DNA of 5,655 nucleotides, taken from positions 1 through 5,655 of the forward strand of contig JAWOEH010000188.1 of assembly GCA_046482855.1 (NCBI GenBank), written 5' to 3'. Below are positions 1 to 5,494 of this stretch, piece after piece. Each line of letters opens with the position of its first letter. Position 1 is the stretch's first letter. A model generated the notes under the pieces. The model saw only the letters and a list, made by a program, of their open reading frames with translations, did no database searches and had not been told where the DNA came from. The position numbers and the translations under genes are program-made. This stretch comes from CAYVSF01 sp046482855. Lineage in GTDB: Bacteria > Bacteroidota > Bacteroidia > Bacteroidales > UBA12077.

Positions 1-5
1 GTATA

Positions 6-1142
6 TTACTCGCGTTCGTAAAGAAACTCGATGAATTTATCGTTCGCCTGCAGGTATTTTAGGGGTATTTTCATTATCTCTCCCAATTGGTGTATACTTA
101 ATGATTTGCGGGCTAATACATCTCCCCCGTCAACAACTGTAAGTTGACCTCTGTCAGGAACACGATAATAAATATAGGCCTCCCCTTCCATTCTGGGCTC
201 CCCTTCAGCAACTAGTTTTAAGGGTGCAGTTAAGCCTTGGGCAGTAAGCTCGGCATAAACAGGCCTTCCGCGCATATCGTCTTCGGGCAAAACACCATAG
301 TCTTCCGAAAAACGGAATAAAATAATGGGTTCATCGGCATTTACATCGGAGGGAGCCCATTGAAAATCACGCGTATAGGTTTTCGTTAATCGTTTTCCAA
401 TAAAAAGAGCCAGGTACTCTTCTTCCAAACGGTTAAGCTCCTGAAGGCTTGTTTTAAGGGCTTCTCCCTCTAAAGTCAACTCAGCCATCCCCGACAACAA
501 TTCGAAGCGCTTTTCACGGATAAGAAAAATGAAATTAGCCGCCTCTTCAGCTTTCTCTTCATAGGATTTGTACACCGTTTCGTTGCGCACAACAGGCACT
601 TTAGCAAACAGCGAATCACGTTTCACACGTTTATAATAAGTCTTTCGCTCCTCCCCCACATATTGCTTAACGCTTAAGTCGGTATATACCAAGTTGGGGG
701 CAGGCGCATTCTTACCAAAAAAGGCAGTGGGAAAATCTGGCAACATCTTTCCATCCATCGGAATGATCAACCCTTTTTCAGCCAGGTTCATTGGATTAAA
801 CGCAAACTTTCCGGCAGGTTCAAGTACGTAATAAGCCTTCGGGTCCGGCTCGCTATAAGGAGTCATCTTCAAATCACGAATTCGCCACTGCACCTCTTCA
901 CGCTCGGTTACATTACTAATGCCCAGGTACTTTTCGGCATAAGGATAATACGGTCCGGGAATAGAAATTTGCTGTTCGGCAATTACCTCAAAATTCACCA
1001 CTGTGCGCGGCAATGCATATACGAATGCCTCAGGGCTCATTACCTGTTCCTCATTGAGGCTATACACCTGCATTTCGGCTTGTTGCTTACAACTTGTGGC
1101 TATAATAGCGCTAAGCGTAATCAAGAATACAACTCGTTTCAT
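6..1142 (-). CDS. DUF4831-type predicted lipoprotein, function unknown
   Basis: This 378-residue protein starts with a lipoprotein signal peptide: basic Lys2-Arg3, a hydrophobic stretch at about 4-16, and a lipobox-like ATSC ending at Cys18. It should therefore be exported and lipid-anchored in the envelope. From family memory, the segment at about 42-75 (YALPRTVVNFEV followed by GPYYPYAEKYLGI) and the helical segment at about 198-218 (AEEAANFIFLIREKRFELL) match DUF4831 proteins, which are common in Bacteroidales and have no known biochemical role. The middle contains a charged, probably helical region (about 192-250), and the C-terminal third looks beta-rich. The ATG start is chosen because the signal peptide follows at once; an A-rich leader (AAAGAAAAAAAG) precedes it, with no Shine-Dalgarno site. 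It lies 143 bp downstream of nnr on the same strand. I see no convincing promoter in the gap (only GAACTTTG at 1181-1174, one mismatch from TAnnTTTG and without a -33 partner) and no terminator, so co-transcription is possible. Gene intact; family call moderately sure. Confidence 0.8.
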   Translation of the reverse strand: MKRVVFLITLSAIIATSCKQQAEMQVYSLNEEQVMSPEAFVYALPRTVVNFEVIAEQQISIPGPYYPYAEKYLGISNVTEREEVQWRIRDLKMTPYSEPDPKAYYVLEPAGKFAFNPMNLAEKGLIIPMDGKMLPDFPTAFFGKNAPAPNLVYTDLSVKQYVGEERKTYYKRVKRDSLFAKVPVVRNETVYKSYEEKAEEAANFIFLIREKRFELLSGMAELTLEGEALKTSLQELNRLEEEYLALFIGKRLTKTYTRDFQWAPSDVNADEPIILFRFSEDYGVLPEDDMRGRPVYAELTAQGLTAPLKLVAEGEPRMEGEAYIYYRVPDRGQLTVVDGGDVLARKSLSIHQLGEIMKIPLKYLQANDKFIEFLYERE

Positions 1143-1285
1143 CTTTTTTTCTTTAATTCATATCAACCGTTACCAAAGTTCAGCTAACAACCTATATTTA
1201 TGATTACTATCAGCAATTCGTCACACAACTTTATCTGGTTGTTTTCCGAGACTGTCAGCCTTCCTTTCACAAAGAAACGATTTTT

Positions 1286-2836
1286 TTAGTTTTTCAGGTA
1301 TGTGGCCGATGAATTCCTTTCATCCGTGTGCATTAAATAATTGTATGCGGCTCCTAACTGCTCAATAATATCCCCTGCCACCATGCTCAGTTGTGTATGT
1401 TTTTCAGCGGCAAGATCGCCGGCAAGCCCATGCAGAAAAACCCCCATACGAGCGGCGACAATAGGTGCGTACCCTTGTGCAAGCAGACCCAAAAGAATTC
1501 CGGTTAATACATCACCGCTTCCGGCAGTGCCCATTCCCGGGTTTCCGGTGGAGTTGAACATAACTTTCCCGGAAGAATCAACAACCATGGTGTAAGCTCC
1601 TTTCACCACAAGAATAATCTGGTATTTTTGAGCAAATTCACGAGCCTTCTGCATGCGGTCGTATCCGCTGGAAACAGGCCCCACTAGGCGTTCAAACTCC
1701 TTCGGATGCGGTGTAAGGATCGTATTTTTCGGCAACTGCCCATACACTTGTTGATTTTGACTCAAAATATTAAGCCCGTCGGCATCGATAACCATAGGTA
1801 CTTTCGCTGAACCGATAAGGGCTAATAGTGCTTTTATCGAATTAGGCTTTGTTCCTAGTCCCGGCCCGACACCAATTGCATTAAACGGTGTAAGATCGGG
1901 CAAAGTAGTAAACATGATATCGCTCCAATCGATGCTTACCATACTTTCGGGGACGGCAGTTTGCATGATGGTATAGCCGGATTTTGGAATATGACTGGAA
2001 AGAAGCCCTAAACCTGTACGAAGCGCTGCCCTCGAACTCAACACAGCGGCTCCCATCTTACCATAAGAACCGGCAATTAATAACCCATGGCCAAAAGTGC
2101 CCTTGTGCCCGAATGTTTGTCGGGGAGTTATATATTTTTGCAGATTATTTTTCAGCGTATAATAGTAAGGTGTTTCGAGGGTGCGTATCTTCTCCTCATG
2201 TAACCCGATAGGCAAAACATCCCAATGCCCGATGTAAGGATAGTTCTCGGAAAAGAAAAAAGAGACCTTGGGGAATTGCAATGTTAAGGTATAGGTAGCT
2301 CTTATTATGGGAGCACCATTATTTTCCTGGTTATTTTCGCCAAATAATCCCGAGGGAATATCAATAGCTACTACCTGCGCACCAACTTTATTAATATGGG
2401 ATACGACACTTGCAGCCAGTCCTTCCAAAGGTCGCGAAAGACCTGAACCAAAAAGACTATCGACAATAAGATCTTTGGGCGAAAGAGAAGGTAAAGAATC
2501 GGCTTCCGTAAGGGAACGAAGAGAAATTTCGGGAATTTCATTCAACCGGTTCAAGTTCACCTGTGCATCGGCAGATAGTTGACTCGCTATTTTCACTAAA
2601 TACACAGTAACCTGATAACCACTATTGGCAAGCTGGCGTGCAATTGCCAGCCCATCGCCCCCATTATTGCCTGGTCCCACAAATACTTTCACCTGTTTTG
2701 TAACAGGGTAGCGATTCTTTATCCAAATGGTGCAAGCCAACGCAGCCCGCTCCATTAACGAAATAGACAAAATAGGCTCGTTTTCAATAGTATATTTATC
2801 TATCTGACTGATTAACTGAGAGGCAAATAATTTCAT
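1286..2836 (-). CDS. nnr: Bifunctional NAD(P)H-hydrate epimerase / ADP-dependent NAD(P)H-hydrate dehydratase
   Basis: This cytosolic metabolite-repair enzyme acts on hydrated NADH and NADPH (NADHX/NADPHX). The N-terminal YjeF_N domain interconverts the R and S epimers. The C-terminal ribokinase-like domain dehydrates the S form back to NAD(P)H using ADP in bacteria. N-domain signs at about 1-215: LMERA at 27-31, the glycine loop GPGNNGGDG at 54-62, the DSLFGSG motif with likely catalytic Asp126, and DIPSGL at 159-164. C-domain signs at about 230-505: GHKGTFGHGLLIAGS at 243-257, GPGLGT at 324-329, DADGLN at 351-356, LTPHPKE at 374-380, and GMGTAGSGDVLTG at 434-446 with likely catalytic Asp442. 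The length of 516 residues is normal for the fused bacterial form, and no key residue appears missing. The ATG start fits the family N-terminus directly. A short leader runs from a Bacteroidota-type promoter at about 2853-2884. The gene is divergent from the POT transporter and upstream of the DUF4831 lipoprotein. High confidence. Confidence 0.96.
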   Translation of the reverse strand: MKLFASQLISQIDKYTIENEPILSISLMERAALACTIWIKNRYPVTKQVKVFVGPGNNGGDGLAIARQLANSGYQVTVYLVKIASQLSADAQVNLNRLNEIPEISLRSLTEADSLPSLSPKDLIVDSLFGSGLSRPLEGLAASVVSHINKVGAQVVAIDIPSGLFGENNQENNGAPIIRATYTLTLQFPKVSFFFSENYPYIGHWDVLPIGLHEEKIRTLETPYYYTLKNNLQKYITPRQTFGHKGTFGHGLLIAGSYGKMGAAVLSSRAALRTGLGLLSSHIPKSGYTIMQTAVPESMVSIDWSDIMFTTLPDLTPFNAIGVGPGLGTKPNSIKALLALIGSAKVPMVIDADGLNILSQNQQVYGQLPKNTILTPHPKEFERLVGPVSSGYDRMQKAREFAQKYQIILVVKGAYTMVVDSSGKVMFNSTGNPGMGTAGSGDVLTGILLGLLAQGYAPIVAARMGVFLHGLAGDLAAEKHTQLSMVAGDIIEQLGAAYNYLMHTDERNSSATYLKN

Positions 2837-2852
2837 GGTGTTTATTTTTAAA

Positions 2853-2884
2853 CAAATTTAATAGTAAGTAGTCTGATATGAAAA
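2853..2884 (-). promoter_or_regulatory. Putative Bacteroidota-type promoter of nnr
   Basis: On the minus strand TAAATTTG (2860 down to 2853), followed by T, matches the Bacteroidota -7 consensus TAnnTTTGY. An imperfect -33-like TTTTC lies at 2884-2880, 19 bp upstream. Transcription would begin near 2847, leaving a leader of about 10 nt before the nnr ATG with no Shine-Dalgarno site. The -7 element is a good match and the -33 element is weak. Confidence 0.5.
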
Positions 2885-2914
2885 TTGAGGACTTAAAAAA
2901 GATTTTTATATTTG
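2885..2914 (+). promoter_or_regulatory. Putative Bacteroidota-type promoter of the POT transporter
   Basis: TTG at 2885-2887 and TATATTTG at 2907-2914 (then T) match the Bacteroidota -33 TTG and -7 TAnnTTTGY elements with a 19-bp spacer. Start of transcription is expected near 2919-2921, giving a leader of about 40 nt to the ATG at 2960. The leader is A-rich without a Shine-Dalgarno site, as is usual in this phylum. It stands immediately beside the nnr promoter on the opposite strand. Confidence 0.6.
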
Positions 2915-2959
2915 TCGGAATCAATCGCTGAAATGAATACTAACTAAAATCAATAGACT

Positions 2960-4504
2960 ATGTTTAAAGGACATCCAAAAGGACTAATTGCGGCATCTTT
3001 GGCCAATATGGGAGAGCGCTTTGGCTTTTATACCATGATGGCAATTTTGGTGCTTTTCTTACAAGCAAAATTCGGATTATCTGGCGGTGATGCTAGTATT
3101 ATTTATTCCGTATTCTACTTTTCTATTTACATCCTGGCTTTTGTTGGTGGAGTAATAGCTGACCGTCTCCGAAATTACAAGGGAGTAATCTTGACAGGTA
3201 TTATTGTAATGGCAATAGGTTATGTTATTGTAGCTATACCTACTCCTACACCCGTACCAGAATCGACAAGAACCTTAATGTTAATACTTACCATCTTTGG
3301 ATTATTTGTTATTGCGTTTGGTAACGGACTTTTTAAAGGTAACCTGCAAGCCTTGGTAGGACAGATGTACGACAATAAAACCTACGGAAGTAAGAGAGAT
3401 TCAGGATTTTCACTCTTTTACATGTTCATTAATGTAGGTGCAATATTTGCTCCTTTCCTTGCTGTTGGGATGAGAAATTGGTGGCTTAAACATAATGGAT
3501 TTGAATATAATCCTGACTTACCCGGCTTATGTCATAAATACCTAAGCAGTGGCCTATCGGAAAATGCAATGACACGATTTGAACAAATCCAAGCTAGTGC
3601 TGGAGGAGGAGAAATGAGTCTAGACGCATTTGCAAATCAATATTTGAATGTCTTCACCACTGGTTTTCACTATGCATTTGCAATTGCAGTTGGGGCAATG
3701 GCAATCTCACTATTCATCTATTTAGGAAATAAAAATAAATTCCCTAATGTTAAGAAAAAAACTGTAGCCAACTTAGCCGGGACGGATGACACCGAAATGA
3801 GTACAAAAGAAATCAAACAACGCCTTTATGCATTATTTGCCGTTTTTGGTGTAGTTATCTTTTTCTGGTTTTCATTTCACCAAAACGGATTAACACTTAC
3901 TTTTTTTGCTCGTGATTATACGGACTTAAGTGGGATTGCAATAAATCTGGGTTTTGTTAAAATTGTCGGAGCTGAAGTATTCCAGGCAATTAATCCGTTA
4001 TTCATTGTATTGTTAACACCTATAGTTGTTGGTATATTTGGTTGGCTACGTTCAAAAGGCATGGAACCCTCAACTCCTAAGAAAATTGCTATTGGTATGT
4101 TCATCGCAGGAATGGCCTATGTAGTTATGATTATTGGTTCAATGGGTTTACCTGAATACTCTACGATTGACCCCCAACAAGATGGAGCACCTTTGGCACA
4201 AGCTCAAAGAGTTACACCAATGCTGCTTATCGGGACTTACTTGATTCTTACAGTCGCAGAATTATTCATTAGCCCACTTGGAATTTCATTCGTATCGAAA
4301 GTTGCTCCACCTCAATACCAAGGTGTTATGCAGGGCGGTTGGCTGGGTGCCACAGCACTAGGAAACCAACTCCTATTAATTGGCGCATTCTTATATGAGA
4401 GTGCCCCACTATGGCTAACATGGGGCGTATTTGTTGTAGCCTGTTTCATATCCATGGCTTCAATGTTATTCATGTTAAAATGGTTAGAACGTATTTCTAA
4501 ATAA
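2960..4504 (+). CDS. POT/PTR2-family MFS transporter (probable di/tripeptide uptake)
   Basis: This 514-residue inner-membrane protein belongs to the proton-coupled oligopeptide transporter family of the major facilitator superfamily. Family signatures are GNGLFKGN at 121-128 with Lys126 in TM4, FYMFINVG at 153-160 (PTR2 signature in TM5), FFWFSFHQNG at 301-310 in TM7, AELFISPLG at 433-441 with Glu434 in TM10, and GGWLGATALGN at 459-469 in TM11. The protein consists almost wholly of hydrophobic helices, with a cytoplasmic linker at about 258-285. Two features are odd. The TM1 ExxER motif reads NMGER (residues 16-20), so the first Glu is Asn; and the acidic residue usual in TM7 before Gln is His307. 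A hydrophilic stretch at about 172-230 between TM5 and TM6 is much longer than in E. coli DtpA-type proteins. Peptides are the likely substrate from family membership, but coupling and substrate are uncertain. Transcribed alone, with its own promoter upstream and a strong terminator just after the stop. Confidence 0.9.
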   Translation: MFKGHPKGLIAASLANMGERFGFYTMMAILVLFLQAKFGLSGGDASIIYSVFYFSIYILAFVGGVIADRLRNYKGVILTGIIVMAIGYVIVAIPTPTPVPESTRTLMLILTIFGLFVIAFGNGLFKGNLQALVGQMYDNKTYGSKRDSGFSLFYMFINVGAIFAPFLAVGMRNWWLKHNGFEYNPDLPGLCHKYLSSGLSENAMTRFEQIQASAGGGEMSLDAFANQYLNVFTTGFHYAFAIAVGAMAISLFIYLGNKNKFPNVKKKTVANLAGTDDTEMSTKEIKQRLYALFAVFGVVIFFWFSFHQNGLTLTFFARDYTDLSGIAINLGFVKIVGAEVFQAINPLFIVLLTPIVVGIFGWLRSKGMEPSTPKKIAIGMFIAGMAYVVMIIGSMGLPEYSTIDPQQDGAPLAQAQRVTPMLLIGTYLILTVAELFISPLGISFVSKVAPPQYQGVMQGGWLGATALGNQLLLIGAFLYESAPLWLTWGVFVVACFISMASMLFMLKWLERISK

Positions 4505-4522
4505 GAAGAACAGATTAATATT

Positions 4523-4556
4523 AAAAGAGACTGCCCTTACTTGGCAGTCTCTTTTT
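4523..4556 (+). terminator. Rho-independent terminator of the POT transporter gene
   Basis: A perfect 13-bp inverted repeat, AAAAGAGACTGCC (4523-4535) with GGCAGTCTCTTTT (4543-4555), encloses a 7-nt loop and runs into a T-tract at 4552-4556. It begins 18 bp after the transporter stop codon. The A-rich left arm means it could also act on transcripts arriving from the minus-strand genes to its right. Confidence 0.93.
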
Positions 4557-4782
4557 GTTGTATACATGTATCAGCTCCTTAAAACTTTGGAGTAAGTCAT
4601 CGGTAATCTTTATATTTTTTTTACGATTAAAAAACGAGAATTTTAGCAAAACTGATAAATTGGCACTTATCTCGATGAAATACGAAATATATTTTCACCA
4701 ACCTACACATGCTTTCCCAAAGTTTATTAGGAAGGTTACCAGCAAAAAAATAAAAATTCAGATTCGTTTCAGTTACAATCAA
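4557..4782. other. AT-rich convergent intergenic stretch, no gene supported
   Basis: These 226 bp lie between the transporter terminator and the end of the small membrane protein gene. The stretch is rich in A and T runs. The only open frames are short: a plus-strand TTG frame that overlaps the terminator and the opposite gene, and a 27-codon minus-strand frame. Neither has recognisable protein features. A 4-bp CTCC/GGAG hairpin near 4575-4593 is too weak to call a terminator. The minus-strand operon must end here, but I see no clear stop signal of its own other than the shared hairpin at 4523-4555. Confidence 0.5.
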
Positions 4783-4959
4783 TTATTTATGACTGCCATT
4801 TCTATTGATCTTTGTTATTAGCACAACTTCAACAATTATAAATACCAATAATGCAAAGTAATTCCAACCACTTTGCATTTCTCCTTTAAATATCATGGAA
4901 ATATTACCGAATATAACAATGGCAAAGATAATCGCCATAATAATTTTCAAAACCCTCAT
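4783..4959 (-). CDS. Small two-helix membrane protein, 58 residues, unknown function
   Basis: I do not recognise this protein. The frame starts MRVLKIIMAIIFAIVIFGN and ends KINRNGSHK. It shows two hydrophobic segments, about 4-24 and 34-49, separated by a short polar turn (KGEMQSGWN, about 25-33). Arg2 and Lys5 at the start and Lys50, Arg53, His57 and Lys58 at the end give positive charge at both termini, which predicts a hairpin with both ends in the cytoplasm. The ATG lies 10 nt beyond the stop codon of the upstream lipoprotein gene, on the same strand, so the two are very probably one operon with linked translation. There is no Shine-Dalgarno site, which is not unusual in Bacteroidota. A perfect 10-bp inverted repeat sits inside the coding sequence. 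The gene is short enough to be missed by length cut-offs. Coding status rests on the membrane pattern and the tight spacing, not on homology. Confidence 0.62.
   Translation of the reverse strand: MRVLKIIMAIIFAIVIFGNISMIFKGEMQSGWNYFALLVFIIVEVVLITKINRNGSHK
4850..4879. repeat. Perfect 10-bp inverted repeat inside the small membrane protein gene
   Basis: AATGCAAAGT (4850-4859) and ACTTTGCATT (4870-4879) are exact reverse complements with a 10-nt spacer. In RNA this would be a 10-bp hairpin over codons for about residues 28-36 of the small protein. No uninterrupted T-tract follows on either strand, so a simple terminator is not supported. It could be an mRNA structure, a binding site or chance. 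Confidence 0.6.
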
Positions 4960-4969
4960 AGTTAGATAA

Positions 4970-5407
4970 TTAATTTAAAAATTCAATATCACTCGAAAAA
5001 CCTTTACTTATATAAAACATCCCCATCATATTAATCTCAATAAAATGAGCTGTTACTAAATCTAATCCATTTCTTCTAATAATAGCTATTACACATTTAT
5101 CGCCTTGGTTATTTTCACTCCTTAATTGATATCCATTATCATGTTTATGTATTTCGCTAATTGAAAACCTTTCGAAAGAATTATCAAGAAATATCTTAAC
5201 TTCATTTTTATAAAACTCGATTCTACCTGTCTTATACTTCGTATCTTTAGCAATAACTTGCTTCCCTTGCAGACGTAGCATTTCTACTTTATTATACTCA
5301 AATACTATCTTCTCTTTCTCATCTTCCTCCACTTTTTGCATTGTAGGCGTAGAATTATCATTATTTCTCTTTTCTAGATTACACCCTAATAACAGCAACA
5401 ACAGCAC
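4970..5407 (-). CDS. Small predicted lipoprotein with frameshifted or atypical start, unknown function
   Basis: The open frame from a GTG codon encodes 145 residues beginning with a leucine-rich stretch and a perfect lipobox LLGC (Cys9). A polar, acidic linker follows (about 10-33, with MQKVEEDEKEK), then a compact, probably beta-rich domain to the end (IEFYKNEVKIFLD, FERFSISEI, GYQLRSENNQGD, CVIAIIRR, MFYISKGF). It should be exported and lipid-anchored; I do not recognise the family. The N-terminus is abnormal: this frame has no ATG, lacks a basic n-region, and meets a stop codon 10 codons upstream (5437-5435). An ATG at 5438 opens MKQFKLLTY, an ideal signal-peptide start, but one base out of frame. 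Removing one base of the GGG run at 5410-5412 would join them into a normal 155-residue lipoprotein. It is therefore either a sequencing error, a recently broken gene, or a GTG-started version. It is followed after 10 nt by the 58-residue membrane protein. More AT-rich than nnr, and bordered upstream by an insertion sequence. Confidence 0.7.
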   Translation of the reverse strand: MLLLLLLGCNLEKRNNDNSTPTMQKVEEDEKEKIVFEYNKVEMLRLQGKQVIAKDTKYKTGRIEFYKNEVKIFLDNSFERFSISEIHKHDNGYQLRSENNQGDKCVIAIIRRNGLDLVTAHFIEINMMGMFYISKGFSSDIEFLN

Positions 5408-5438
5408 TAGGGTAAGTAAGCAGTTTAAATTGTTTCAT
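5408..5438 (-). other. Out-of-frame 5' end of the lipoprotein gene (probable frameshift)
   Basis: Reading from the ATG at 5438-5436 gives MKQFKLLTYPSAVVAVIRV and then a stop, 19 residues in all. The lipoprotein body lies in the next frame. Dropping one C from the minus-strand CCC (plus-strand GGG at 5410-5412) gives MKQFKLLTYLVLLLLLLGC, with Lys2 and Lys5, a hydrophobic core and lipobox Cys19. That restored peptide is so typical that I regard 5438 as the original start. Confidence 0.7.
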
Positions 5439-5450
5439 AAAATACAATTT

Positions 5451-5462
5451 TGTTTATAAACA
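5451..5462. repeat. 12-bp perfect palindrome upstream of the lipoprotein ATG
   Basis: TGTTTATAAACA equals its own reverse complement. It lies 12 bp upstream of the probable original ATG at 5438 and 17 bp past the transposase stop. It could be an operator for the lipoprotein operon or lie near the insertion-sequence end or target site. At this AT content chance is also possible. I see no TAnnTTTG promoter element in this short gap. Confidence 0.35.
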
Positions 5463-5467
5463 TTATC

Positions 5468-5494
5468 ATTAGTGGGCACTTAAAACCCACTGAT
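5468..5494. repeat. Hairpin-forming inverted repeat at the transposase 3' end
   Basis: AGTGGG (5471-5476) pairs with CCCACT (5486-5491) around a 9-nt loop. Three further pairs, one of them G·T, extend the stem to 9 bp (5468-5476 with 5486-5494). The loop contains the transposase stop codon. It may weaken read-through from the transposase into the lipoprotein operon, but no clear T-run follows on the minus strand, so it is not called a terminator. Confidence 0.4.

Noticed and set aside
969..1203. Two overlapping plus-strand open frames
   Set aside because: They lie antisense to the start of the DUF4831 lipoprotein, whose signal peptide and family motifs show the minus strand is coding.
1143..1285. 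Terminator or promoter between nnr and the lipoprotein
   Set aside because: Only 5-6 bp inverted repeats (ACAAC/GTTGT) without a T-tract, and a one-mismatch GAACTTTG without a -33 partner, were found.
1341..2582. Three plus-strand open frames opposite nnr
   Set aside because: All are antisense to catalytic motifs of Nnr and have low-complexity, non-protein-like compositions.
3916..4104. Minus-strand 62-codon open frame
   Set aside because: It is antisense to TM7-TM9 of the POT transporter and shows no features of its own.
4600..4715. Minus-strand 27-codon frame (MCRLVKIYFVF...) in the intergenic stretch
   Set aside because: Too short, no operon-like spacing with the 58-residue gene, and no recognisable pattern beyond AT-rich codons.
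4555..4821. Plus-strand 88-codon open frame from a TTG codon
   Set aside because: It starts inside the T-tract of the transporter terminator, overlaps the minus-strand membrane protein gene, and shows no domain, membrane or signal pattern. Its length is explained by AT-rich sequence.
5410..5412. Phase-variation switch at the G3 run
   Set aside because: Three bases are too short for efficient slipped-strand switching. A fixed indel or sequencing error is more likely.
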